DNA of 64,000 nt from Brasenia schreberi (taxonomy: Eukaryota > Streptophyta > Magnoliopsida > Nymphaeales > Cabombaceae): the NCBI GenBank assembly GCA_036023115.1, contig JAYKKT010000061.1, positions 12,381,001 to 12,445,000 of the forward strand. Direction: 5' to 3'. The notes beneath the pieces were generated by a model. It saw only the letters and a list, made by a program, of their open reading frames with translations. It had not been told where the DNA came from and searched no databases. Each line of letters starts with the position of its first letter. Within the stretch, counting starts at the first letter, position 1. A program made the translations under genes and the position numbers. This document shows positions 22,324-33,674 of this stretch, in pieces.

Positions 22324-22708
22324 ATTCATAATATGTTAGCTGCAATAGTATGTTGTGTGTTGATACGTGCTTTGCTGATTGTGTTACTACCACTTCATGC
22401 TTTATCTTTATCAATGATCCTAACGTCATTGTTTATACGATTTGGTTTTCTCTGTAAACTTTGTGGTGGATTGAATGTTCCTCTAACATGAATACTAAGA
22501 GCATTAGCTCAAAAAAACAAAAACGAGTAATAGAGAAGGGATGCCTGTTCAAAGTTTTAAAACAAATATGAATACTTGTAAACTCTAGATTTGTTTTATA
22601 TTACAAGTTGTTGGTAATTTTATGACTAACTCCATCTCTTATTTGTTGTTTTTGATATTTTGTTTTTCGAAACAGATTGTGAAATTGTGAATTGAGTTGA
22701 TCTTAAAA

Positions 22709-25000
22709 ATGGCCGACAATAGAAAAGGAAAAGGAGTATCAAATTCAATTGGTATTGGTCATACTGGGAGTTCTTGTAGAAGTATTCCTTCTTGAAGTTC
22801 AGGATCAACAACAAAAGTTTCAAAGCCTCGTGATGATGCACCATTGTGGATGCACATACAAAAGGGAGAATTATACGAAGGTGGTGGAGGTAATACACAT
22901 TTTATGTGTAAATTTTGCAACATGAAATTTACATGATCATATACCAGAGTGAAGGCACATCTTTTAAAATTATCAAAACATGGTATAAGAGCATGTCCGA
23001 ATGTGGATGAGGATTTACGAAGACAATTAATGAAAAAGCAAGATGAGTATGAAAAGAAGAACGAAAGGAGTGAAAAAGGAACAAATATTCCATTATTTGG
23101 TGGATACAAAGAAGATGCAGAAAAGAAAAGAAAGTTAATGCAAAGTGAATTTAAAGATTTTAGAGGAGGAGCAATTGAAAAATCATTTAATGTAGTTGGA
23201 AGGGAGGAGATGGATAGAAAGGTTGGAAGATTTTTCTTTTCAAGTTCACTTCCTTTTAATGTGGCAAGAAATCCATATTGGAAAGATCTTGTCACTTCAT
23301 TGGCTAATTGTAATTTACATGGTTATGTTCCTCCAAGTTCTGAAAGATTGCAAACCATTATTCTTAAAGAAGAAAAAGCCAATATTGAAAGACTTTTAGA
23401 ACATAAGAAGTTTTCATGGGAAACTAATGGTGTTTCTATTGTTTCTGATTGATGGAGTGATATTCAAAGGCATCCACTCATTAATTTCATTGCTTATTCA
23501 ATTAGTGGGCCAATATTTTTGAAGTCGGTTGATGCATCTAGAGAAATTAAAACTGCAGGATACTTGAAAGATTTATTTGTAGAAGTTATTAAGAGTGTTG
23601 GACCAGATAATGTTGTACAAATAATCACTAATAATGCAGCTAATTGCAAAAGTGCAGGGTTAAGTTTGGAAGGTGAGTATCCACACATTTTTTGGACACC
23701 TTGTGTAGCTCACATTTTAAATTTGGCTCTTTCTCGTATATGTAAGCCATCAGAAGATAAAGATAATCTTCGTGCATATGAATTGTGTTCATGGATTGAA
23801 GATATGGCAGCAGATTGTATGAAGATAAGGAATTTTGTAATGAATCACCATTTAATTTCAGCGATATTCAATAGACATTCTCATTTAAAGTTGTTGAAGG
23901 TTGGAGAAACACATTTTGCTTCTTTGATTGTGATGGTAAAAAGATTTAACACAATAAAGACATTATTGATTTAGATAGTTACTGATCCAAGCTGGGATGC
24001 ATACCGTGGTAACAAGGTTGAAGATCAAACAAGGGCCCAAGCAGTGAAGACTATTATTCTTAATGATTTATGGTGGGACAAGGTATCATATCTTCTTGAA
24101 TTCACATAGCCTATGTGGGAGATGTTGAGAGAAGTTGATAAAGATGAACCAATGCTTCATAAAGTTTATGAAATGTGGGATATCATGATTGAAAAAGTTG
24201 AGTCAATAATTTTAAAGCACGAGGGAAAAGAACTTTATGAGACATCAGCATTTTATGATCATATCCATTCTATATTAGTTTCAAGATGGGACAAAAGTAA
24301 CACTCCCTTGCATTGTTTAGCACATTCTTTAAATCCAAGATATTATGGGAAGAAATGGTTGCATGAGAGCATTGGGCATTATCCTCCTAATCAAGATCCT
24401 GAAATAGCAAAGAATAGACAAATGTGTTTAGAAAGGATTTATCATGACTCATACTTAGGCAAGTAAATTCTGAATATGGAAAGTTTTCTTGTGCCAGACT
24501 TGATTCATTAGAAGCACTGGAAGCAAAGGATTATCAAGATCCACTAGATTGGTGGGCATGCTATGGATTTGAGATGCCTCTTCTTCAAAAGCTTACATCA
24601 AAATTATTATCTCAACCTGCTACTTCTTCTTGTTGTGAAAGAACTTGGAGTACATATTCTCAAATTCACAATATCAAAAGGAGCAATCCATCAAGTAGTC
24701 GTGCTGAAGACTTGGTTTATGTCCATTCAAATCTGAGATTGGTTTCACGATCTAATGCTGAGTACAGGAAAAAATTACTAATCTTTTAAAATTGTTTTCT
24801 TTGCTTGCATCATGATGATTATTGTTGATCTTTTCTTGTTATTTATTTGAATATATTGTAGTGGAGCATCAAAATATTGGGATGCAAACCCAGAGGAATA
24901 TCACTTAGATGACAGCCAAGATTTGCATACTCTTAATATGGAACTCACTGATCCAATAGTCCCTTCAGTTGATGATATTGTTGATAGTGAAGATCTATAA
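22709..25000 (+). pseudogene. hAT-B1 transposase pseudogene
   Basis: Start ATG 22709 (MADNRKGKGVS). One frame runs to about 24460 with five in-frame stops (22793, 22934, 23450, 23972, 24107) and then a frameshift before 24574. Domains in order: a BED zinc finger (FMCKFCNMKF, then RVKAHLLKLSKHG) at 22890-22980; the DUF659/RNase H-like catalytic region (23320-24000, with NVVQIITNNAANCKSAG and PHIFWTPCVAHILNLAL); and the hAT dimerisation end (24595-24760, QPATSSCCERTWSTYS, SSRAEDLVYVHSNLRLV). A last exon is likely at 24862-25000 (GASKYWDANPEEYHLDD to the stop) after a tattgtag acceptor; the donor GT seems lost. Transposase would bind the element ends and excise it. Confidence 0.9.
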
Positions 25001-25404
25001 TTTATCAGGTATATGTTCATTACTTCATTTCATTTATCAAACATTAATATTGTTCATAGTTGATAAATGATATTATGATAATATTGTTGATATAACATAG
25101 GTAGTTCTTTACTTGTTTTGCTTTAATATAAAGTTGTGTACTTATTATTGTCATCATATTCTTATGTTAATTGACGTCTCACTTGTTCTAGGCTTTTAAC
25201 TGAATTAGTTGAATATATAATATATATAATATTATATACCCTAGCCGTATCGCCGCACCCAAATTTTTTGAAATTTGCCGTATCCCGCACCCGTGTGACA
25301 TAACTCGTGTGGTTTTAGTTGATCTAATTATCTCATGGATCTATTTAAAATGGTAAATTTCATAGGAAACAAATGGTTGACTTTTTGAGCCAATAGGAAA
25401 TTGT

Positions 25405-25644
25405 CTAGTCAAAGTTTGACGTGTGTGGAGCGTTGGATTTTAAACTTGCCATAACTCATTGATGACCTAAAACATGTTTTGCCTAAGTGACATGTATGCC
25501 ATATCCCTAAGGCTAGATGTACAACTAGTCAAAGTTTGACGTGTGTGGAGCATTGGATTTTAAACTTGCCATAACTCATTGATGACCTATAACATGTTTT
25601 GCCTAAGTGACATGTATGCCATATCCCTAAGGCTAGATGTACAA
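25405..25644. repeat. 120-bp tandem duplication
   Basis: Units 25405-25524 and 25525-25644, starting ctagtcaaagtttgacg, with about two differences. Origin unknown; it lies between hAT-B1 and a LINE fragment. Confidence 0.95.
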
Positions 25645-25659
25645 AATGTCAGCTATATG

Positions 25660-26340
25660 GATTTTTGTCATACTAGATGAGGTCAGCTATATGGATTTTT
25701 TGTTCTCATAGAGCCCGATCATGTGTGCCATACTAGCAGATAACTCAACATAAGCTAGATCATTCTTTATTTTTTCTTCCCAACACTTATGTGGTCTTTC
25801 TCGTCGTCTTTTAGTATTTTTACAATCTAGATTCTCTTATACTCTTACCATAGGTTTCTTTTGTCATCTTTCTACATATCCAAAGACTCTAAACCATCTT
25901 AAACAATTTTTCTTTTATTTTATCATCTATTAGTGTCACTTCCAAGCCCCTGTTTGACTATTTCTCAAACCTTATAGATGTTGCATTTCAAGTTGTATGT
26001 GACAACTACGTTTCATTTGGAGAAGATGATTATCGCGTCTATATTGATTCCAAGATAATCCAAAAGGTTCTCTCTAACTAGAAAATTTTCGCTGTTGTTT
26101 ATTCTGCTTGCACAAACCCAAGCCCAGATAAAGGAGAAGGGTTGCTTTAGGCTTCCGACAACCAGCGTAAAATTTTGTCGAACTTATTCAATATTGATTC
26201 TATAAATTATAATAGGGCTTTGTGGAAACAAAGAATCCATGTATCGGACCCCATCTAGTATAGGAAAGGCTTGGTTGTTGTTGTAGTGTCACTTCTAATT
26301 TGTTTCTAATAACCTCATTATATACATAGTCTTTTCTTGT
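25660..26340 (-). mobile_element. RTE LINE 3' fragment, interrupted by a chimeric insert
   Basis: Minus-strand LINE 3' end and C-terminal coding region, aligning with LINE-3 31115-31420 (shared motifs include gctagatcattctttatt and ctaataacctcattata). It is interrupted at 25942-26283. It covers the same LINE region as the start of LINE-2 (26975 on), so it is either a separate insertion or a duplication. Confidence 0.75.
25942..26283 (+). mobile_element. Chimeric retro-insertion: unknown gene fragment joined to RTE 5' and 3' ends
   Basis: A 342-bp insert flanked by an 11-bp perfect target duplication TAGTGTCACTT (25931-25941 and 26284-26294). Right part: RTE 5' segment (about 26098-26200) joined to the RTE 3' end (about 26201-26283), finishing in a TTGGTTGTTGTTG tail. 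Left part (25942-26097) is not LINE. It has a 44-codon open frame ending in a stop near 26080 (LFDYFSNLIDVAFQVV, then FGEDDYRVYIDSKIIQKV) that looks like real protein sequence of a family I do not recognise. All lies within one duplication, so it inserted as one RNA copy. Confidence 0.75.
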
Positions 26341-26429
26341 GTTACTACTGCGTGTATGAAACATGAAAAGTTGTATTCGCTATTAGGGGGTTGGTCCTAG
26401 GAGTATATCAAACGAGTGTTGTTAGTGTA

Positions 26430-26974
26430 TTTTAATGTGTATCATTTTTTGTTATGATATGATATAGCCATATAGTATCGTATCGTAATGTATCATAATT
26501 TTTTTTCTAAAAATATTTTATTTAAAAAAAATAAAAAAAAAAAGTTACAAACAATTTTTATGTATCAAAAGTAGGGTAAACATTGATCCATTGAACATTA
26601 AATCGAATTATAAGTACAATTTTCATTATTGAAGTAGCAAATATTCTTTAAACTTACAATTTCCATCATTGAACAAGAAGAATCATATATTATAATATAG
26701 ATCATCAACTAAATAATCTTCTTCTTTCCCTCATTCAAAATCACCACCATTATTAACAAAATCATTATCATTTATCTCTTACTGACATTATTGAGCTCCT
26801 AAATTGATCTATTGAACATCTTCTTGAACTCCTCTAAAGAATCAAAATTATTGAGACTTATTAGATGAAAGTAGTTCTCATATCTGATTGAGGATAACTA
26901 AACAATCTTCTTCTTTCTCTCCTTCAAAATCACTGCCTTTAACAACAAATTCAATATCATTTATCTAGTTCTTT
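26430..26974 (-). mobile_element. hAT-A3: partial hAT-A element
   Basis: The left end has atatgatatagccatatagtatcg-type GTATCG motifs as in other hAT-A ends (26455-26495). The inside is AT-rich, with two copies of a block containing aatcttcttctttc and ttcaaaatcac (26711 and 26901) that on the minus strand encodes an acidic hAT C-terminus-like stretch. The right boundary is where LINE-2 starts. No clear target duplication. Bases 26341-26430 are unassigned. Confidence 0.5.
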
Positions 26975-28950
26975 TAATGTGCCATATTAGCAGTTAACTC
27001 AACATAAGCTAGATCATTCTTTATTGTTTCTTTAACAGTTTTGTGGTCGTCCTCTACCTCTTATAATACTTTTAAAATCTGGTTTTTTATACCTTCTTAG
27101 AGGTGCTTCTTTTCATCTTCTTTCTATATGTCCAAACCATCTTAAACCATATTCTTTCATTTTATCCTCTATTGGTGTCACTCCTAATTTGTTTCTAATA
27201 ACCTCGTTATATACACTGTCTTTCCTTGTATGACCACTCGTCCATCTCAACATCTTCATTTCTATTACAAACATCTTTTGTACATGATGGTTAACTGTCC
27301 AACACTCAAAACCATAAAACATGGCAAGCCTAATTGATGCTCTATAATATTTACCTTTTAACTTTAATGGTATTTTCTTGTCATAAAGAATACCTGATGC
27401 TCTTCATTTTACCAACTTGCATTAATTTTATGCGTAAAATCTTCATCAATTCTTCCATCACTCTAAAAATTGATCCTAGGTATTTAAAACTTTCCTTTTG
27501 GAGATGTAATGTGTGTCAATTTTAATTTTTATGTCCTCTGAAGTAACCAAATATTCAAACTTATATTCCATTTATTTTGTCTTTGTTCTACTAAGTCATA
27601 AGCCTTTACTTTCTGATGTTTCTCTTTATAGTTCCAATTTTCTATTAACTTTTCCTTAGACTCCTCTACTAACACAATGACATTTGCAAATAGCATACAC
27701 CAAGGTACTTCATCTTGAATATGTTTTGTCAACTCATCAATCACCATTATAAATAAGTATATACTTAAAGTTAATCTTTTATGTAACCCAATATTAACTT
27801 CAAAGAAGTTTGTCATTCCTTCATTTGTCCTCACAAATGTTTTTACGCCATCGTACTTGTCTCTTATAAGGTTTATGTATGTCAATAGGATACCTCTCTT
27901 TTAAAGTTCTCCAAAGAATATCTCTTGATACCTTATCGTAAGCTTTTTCTAAATCAATAAATATCATGTGAAAGTTTTTCTTTTTTGCTCTAAAATATTT
28001 TATAAGACGTCTTAAAAGGTGAATCGTAGATCTGCCTTGCATGAATCCAAATTGCTTCTTTGTTGTACTCTATACTTGTCTTAACCTATGTTCGATAATT
28101 CTTTCCCATAATTTCATAGTATGGCTCATTAACTTATACCCTGATAATTCATACAATTTTGAATGTCTTCCTTGTTTTTATATATGGGTATAAGTGTACT
28201 CACTCCATTTCTCGAGCATCTTTTTGTTTCTATATTTCATTAAATAGTCTTGTGAAACAAGTGATTCCTATGTCTCCTAGGATTTTCCAAACTTTTGTGG
28301 GAATTATGTATAGTCCTACCGATTTACTCCTTTCATATGTTTAAGAGCCTCTTTCACTTTCATTCTTTTGAATACGACTGATAGAAATTGTGGTTTGTAT
28401 ACTTTTCCGATTTGGCTAACTCTACTAAGGTAATGCTAATATCTTTATTTTTATTAAAAAACTTATAAAAATAATTTTCATCTATTTTTCATATCATCAT
28501 TTGCCACTAGAATTTTCTCATCCTCGTCTTTGATGTATCTAATAAAATTAAGATCCTTAGTTTTCTTATCTCTAACCCTAGCTATCCTAAAAATATCTCT
28601 TTTATTTATTTCATAGTTGAGTTTTTTATATAAATCCTCTAAAATTATAGTTTTTGCTTCACTAACAACCTTTTTCGCTTCTTTCTTTGCTTTCTTATAA
28701 GCCTCTAAAGTTTTACTAGTCTTGTTAGCATAATGTAATTTGTAACATGTTCTTTTTACCTTTTGCACCACTTCACTCTACCACCAACCTTCTTTTTGTG
28801 CCAGTACACTTCCCTTAGATTCACCTAACACATCTTTCACTACTTTCTTAATATGTATAGCCATATTGTTCCACATATTACAAGGTATACCAACATAATT
28901 CCAAAAATCTCCTTAAAGGACTTTATATTTAAATATAACTTCTTTATCAC
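26975..28950 (-). pseudogene. LINE-2 reverse transcriptase and C-terminal domain
   Basis: C-terminal block 27322-27113 ([30 protein letters not shown]). RT motif A ([20 protein letters not shown]) at 28042-27821, and motif B (IGLHKRLTLSIYLFIMVIDEL) at 27885-27529, with Gly and other conserved residues of motif B replaced. 28771-28478 holds the upstream linker. Frames change several times. Confidence 0.85.
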
Positions 28951-28957
28951 TTTTGAG

Positions 28958-29674
28958 TAATGCCACATGGGTTCGGGTGCGGGTGCGGGATACGGCAAAT
29001 TTCAAAAATTTTGGGTGCAACGACACGGTTAGAGTATATAATATTATATATTATATGTAATATTCAAGCTACATAAATCAACCATAATACAACTAATATT
29101 TGCTAATTTTGGGTGCATGTAGGTATCAATTAGCAAGTTCTCTCATAATGATCTGAAACTTACAATGATTTTACAAGGTGCAAAATATCCAAGTTATGGA
29201 TTCAAAGAGTTTTGAGATCTTTTGTAGGATATAACATATACTAGTATTTGTGCTAGGATCCACTAGTGATGTCATACTCTTGTGTTCTATTGATCTGGCA
29301 ATGTTCCTGGTCTTTAAATGTGTTTGGTGACAGAGATTATTCTGTGGAAAGGCATACAGTTTGGAGTCAAGAATCCAATCAGATTGAGTAATAAGAAACC
29401 AATTGTTCGCACCCAAAATCATTCAAGTTAATATTTTATACAGCTACAATAGCAAGTACACAACTTTATATTAAAGCAAAACATATAAATGGTAAACAAC
29501 TACTAATTTCATCATAATACACAAATCAATCTTCATTATCCGGACCCATTTATCCGTGAGTTACAAAAAAAAAAATTGCAATTTTTTTTGGGCCATACCG
29601 CACTGACATGGTGTCGGTGTCATACCAGTGTCGAGGTCGACACTCCACCCCTTAGAAGTGTCTGTGTGACTTAG
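28958..29674 (-). mobile_element. hAT-B2: non-autonomous hAT inside LINE-2
   Basis: 717 bp with a perfect 8-bp target duplication CTTTTGAG (28950-28957 and 29675-29682); the empty site is seen in LINE-3 near 33226. Ends match hAT-B: the left reads ccacatgggttcgggtgcggg, the right, inward, CTAAGTCACACAGACAC. About 29085-29450 is private sequence absent from B1 and B3 (minus strand open for 83 codons at 29422-29171, family not recognised), probably captured filler. It has no transposase. Confidence 0.9.
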
Positions 29675-29682
29675 CTTTTGAG

Positions 29683-30736
29683 GTTTCACCATTTAGTTTG
29701 AATAGCTCAATGCACTCTTTTATTCTTTGTCCACTTTTTCACCTCTAAATCCATAACTAAAAGTCAATATTTCGTGCTTAAACTTTCTTCTGGAATTATC
29801 TTGCAATCTTTACAACACGATCTATCTTTTTTCTTACAACCAAAATAATCAATTTGTATTTGTGATACAGTGATAATCCACTCTTATAGGTAATTAAATT
29901 TCTATCTCATTTTTTTAAGATTGTATTGACTATAAAGATATCAAATGTCATAGCAAAATTTGAAATCTCATATCTTTCTCATTTATATCTCCCAAACCAA
30001 AGTTTTCATGAATACCTTGATATCCTAATGCCTCTTTACGGACATGTCCATTTAATTCTCCTCCTAAACAAATCATCTCCCTTTGTAGAATTCTTTGAAT
30101 CTCTTTATCTAACTCCTCCCTAAAAGTTGTCTTTATAATATCTTCTAGTCCTACTTTGGGTGCGTAAGCAAAAACCATATTCAAAACCTTTACTCTTAAC
30201 ACTAATTTCAACGTCATGATTCGGTCACCATATCGTTGTATGTCTACTACACTATCCTTTAAATCTTTATTTATGACAATACGAACTCCGTTTGAATCCT
30301 TTTCCTTTTCCAAGTACCATAATTTAAAACTTGTATCCTCAAATTCTTTGCTTTTTTTCCAACCCACTTTGTCTCTTATAAATATAAGATATGAATATCT
30401 ACCACTTCCATTAGCTTATCGGACAATGTTCTGATATTCCAAGAACCAATACGAATCTTATTATCTAGGACTAGCTTCCTTACCCCTTGCATCTGTCGAT
30501 ACTAAAAATGTGGATGCCCTCTATGCAATTTATTGACTACATTCGGGTAGCAATATAGGGAGACTAACTTTTTTACCCACACTCGTCCATGATGTGAGAA
30601 CGCTATCTGCAATTAATTCACAACATCTGGATGAAATATAGAGGTCATTGCTTACTTTTCACTACATTCGGGTTTTGCAGTCCGTCGCTAAGTGGGGACG
30701 CCCTAATGTAATGCTCATAATTTGTATAATCCATGA
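29683..30736 (-). pseudogene. LINE-2 endonuclease and 5' UTR
   Basis: The endonuclease carboxyl half is open at 30367-29948: FKLWYLEKEKDSNGVRIVI, VFAYAPKVGLED, ICLGGELNGHVRKEALGYQG, where an extra residue disturbs the GDLN metal-binding motif. Frames upstream contain NKIRIGSW-type sequence near 30450. The 5' UTR runs to the hAT-A2 junction. Confidence 0.85.
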
Positions 30737-31891
30737 CAACATTGTAAAAACCGTATCAGTGTCTGCATCGCTCTGGGCACTGATACGCCTGTATCATACC
30801 GTATCGTATGGTATCGTACGATACGGTGTAAAAAAATGGTATTATTATTATTATTTTTTAAATATAAAAAAATAAAATTAATGAACAAAACATATATAAC
30901 ATAAAGAAGTATCCGTACTATAAGAAAACCATCTCGTAATGAAGTTATGAATAAGACTAAAAACATCTATATTACATACTATTAACGTGAATATAATACT
31001 AAATACATTTGGGATTTAACTTAATAAACAGCAAAGTTAAAGTACTACTTACAATCGTCAAAGATAAGAACGTTATAATAACAATAACAACAACAACAAC
31101 TAAGCCTTTTCCCATACTAGACGGGGTCGGCTACATGGATTCTTTGTTTCCACATATCCCTATCGTGTGCCATGTTAGCAGTTAACTCCCAATAAGCTAG
31201 ATCATTCTTTATTGTTTCTTTCCAACACTTTTGTGGTCGTCCTCTACCTCTTTTAATACTTTCCAAATTTAGTTTTTCTAACCTTCTTACAGGTTCTTCT
31301 TTTGATCTTCTTTCTATATGTCCAAACCATCTTAAACGATGTTCTCTCATTTTATCCTCTATTGGTGTCACTCCTAATTTGTTTCTAATAACCTCATTAT
31401 GTATACGGTCTTTTCTTGTATGACCACTCATCCATCTCAACATCTTCATTTCTGTCACAGTCATCTTTTGTACATGTTGATGATTAACTGCCCAACACTC
31501 AGAACCATAAAACATGACAGGCCTAATTGCTGCTCTATAATATTTACCTTTTAACTTTAATGGTATCTTCTTATCATAAAGAATACTTGATGCTCCTCTC
31601 CATTTTAACCAACCAGCATTAATTTTACGTGTAACATCTCCATCAATTCTTCCATCACTTTGAAAAATTGACCCTAGATATTTAAAACTTTCCTTTTAGG
31701 GAATGCAATGTGTGCCAATTTTAATTTCCATGTCCTCTAAAGTAACCAAATGATCAAACTTACATTCCATATATTCTGTCTTTGTTCTACTAAGTCGGAG
31801 GCCTTTGCTTTCTAATGTTTCTCTCCATAGTTCCAATTTTCTATTAACTTTTTCCTTAGACTCCTCCACTAATACAATGTCATCTGCAAAT

Positions 31892-31989
31892 AACATACAC
31901 CAAGGTACTTCATCTTGAATATGTTTTATTAACTCATCCAAACATACACCAAGGTACTTCATCTTGAATATGTTTTGTTAACTCATCCA
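31892..31989. repeat. 49-bp tandem duplication in LINE-3 RT
   Basis: Units 31892-31940 and 31941-31989 (aacatacaccaaggtac...), nearly identical. LINE-1 and LINE-2 have one copy. 49 is not divisible by three, so it is a frame-breaking event private to LINE-3. Confidence 0.93.
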
Positions 31990-33489
31990 TCACCATTATA
32001 AATAAGTATGGACTTAAAGTTGATCCTTGATGTAACCCAATATTAACTTCAAAGAAGTCTGTCGTTCCTTCATGAGTCCTCACACATGTTTTTGCACCAT
32101 CATATATGTCTCTTATAAGGTTAATATATGTCAATGGGGTACCTCTTTTTTCCAAAGTTCTCCAAAGAACCTCCCTCGGTTCCCTATCATAAGCTTTTTC
32201 TAGATCAATAAATATCATGTGAAGGTCTTTCTTTTTTGCTCTAAAATGTTCCATAAGACGTCTCAAAAGGTGAATCACTTCAATAGTAGATCTGCATGGC
32301 ATGAATCCAAATTGGTTCTCTGTTGTACTTGATACTTGTCTTAACCTACGTTCGATAATTCTTTCCCATAATTTCATAGTATGACTCATTAACTTGATAC
32401 CTCGATAAGTCGCACAATTTTGAATGTCTTCCTTGTTCTTATATATGGGTATAAGTGTACTTGCTCTCCATTCCTCGGGCATCTTTTGGTTTTTCCATAT
32501 TTCATTAAATAGTCTTGTGAGCCAAGTGATTCCTATTTCTCCTAGTATTTTTCAAACTTCTATAGGAATATTATCAGGTCCTACCGATTTACCACCCTTC
32601 ATATGTTTAAGAGTCTCTTTGACTTCATTCTTTTGAATATGTCGGTAGAAATTGTGGTTTATATACTTTTCTGACTTGGCTAAATCTCCTAAACTAATAT
32701 TAACATCTTTATTTTCATTAAAAAGATTATAAAAATAGTTTTTCCATCTATTTCTTATATCATCATTTGCCACTAGAAATTTTCATCCTCGTCTTTTATG
32801 CATCTAACAGAATTAAGATCTTTAGTTTTCTTATCTCTAGCCCTAGCTATCCTAAAAATATCTCTTTCACCCTCTTTTGAGTTGAGTTTTTTATATAAGT
32901 CCTCCCAAATCATAGCTTTTGCTTCACTAACGTTCTTTTTCGCTTCCTTCTTTGTTTTCTTATAAAAGCTTCTAAAGTTTCACTAGTTTTTTTGGCATAA
33001 TGTAATTTGTAGCATGCCCTCTTTGCCTTGATTTTATTTTGCACTACTTCACTCCACCACCAAGCTTCTTTTTGTGCCAGTACACCTCCCTTAGATACCC
33101 CTAACACATCTTTCGCCACTTTCCTAATATGTATAGCCATATTGTTCCACATATCACAGGGTGTGCCAATATAATTCCAAACATCTCCTTGAAGGACTTT
33201 CTGTTTAAATATATCTTCTTTCTCGCTTTTGAGGTTCCACCATTTAGTCTAAATAGCTCGATGCACTCTTTTCTTCTTTGTCTATTTTTTTATTTGTAAA
33301 TCCATAACTAAAAGTCGATGTTGGGTGGTTAAGCTTTCTCCTGGAATTACCTTACAATCTTTACAACACGCTCTATCTTTTTTTCTACAAATAAAGTAAT
33401 CAATTTGTGTTTGTGATAAGCCACTATTATAAGTAATTAAATGTTCATCTCGTTTTTTGAAGATTGTATTGACTATAAAGAGATCAAAT

Positions 33490-33674
33490 CTACTACAACT
33501 AAGCCTTTTCCCATACTAGATGGGGTAAGCTACATGGATTCTTTGTTTTTTTTGTAGAATCCATGTTAAGTCCTACAAAGTTTTACGTTGGTTGTCGGAA
33601 GCCTAACACAACCCTCCTCCTTTTTCCGGGCTTAGGACCGACCATGCAAGGGTGATTCCTTACATAGGCGGAGT
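33490..33674 (-). mobile_element. SINE-like short retroelement made of RTE 5' and 3' ends
   Basis: A 185-bp insert in the LINE-3 endonuclease with a perfect 16-bp target duplication TATAAAGAGATCAAAT (33474-33489 and 33675-33690). On the minus strand its first about 120 bases match the RTE LINE 5' terminus (AACTCCGCCTATGTAAGG on) and its last about 60 match the RTE 3' terminus (CCATCTAGTATGGGAAAAGG, then a GTTGTAGTAG tail). The junction contains an inverted repeat, ACATGGATTC and GAATCCATGT. It has no coding capacity and must use RTE enzymes. It may correspond to a described plant SINE family; I cannot check. Confidence 0.85.

Larger units (their letters stand above)
21575..25302 (+). mobile_element. 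hAT-B1: near-complete hAT transposon with dead transposase
   Basis: 3728 bp flanked by a perfect 8-bp target duplication ACTCGTGT (21567-21574 and 25303-25310). The left end reads tctaTGTCACACAGACACC and the right end, read inward, TATGTCACACGGGTG. Subterminal regions are rich in cacgggtgcg-type repeats (left 21600-21640, right 25245-25295). It is the parent-like member of the family that includes B2 (28958), B3 (34998) and B4 (40642). Coding is broken, so it cannot move itself now. Confidence 0.92.

Noticed and set aside
29171..29422. Calling the hAT-B2 filler a copia protease because it reads WILDSK
   Set aside because: The residue after Asp-Ser is Lys, no other copia block surrounds it, and the rest does not fit.
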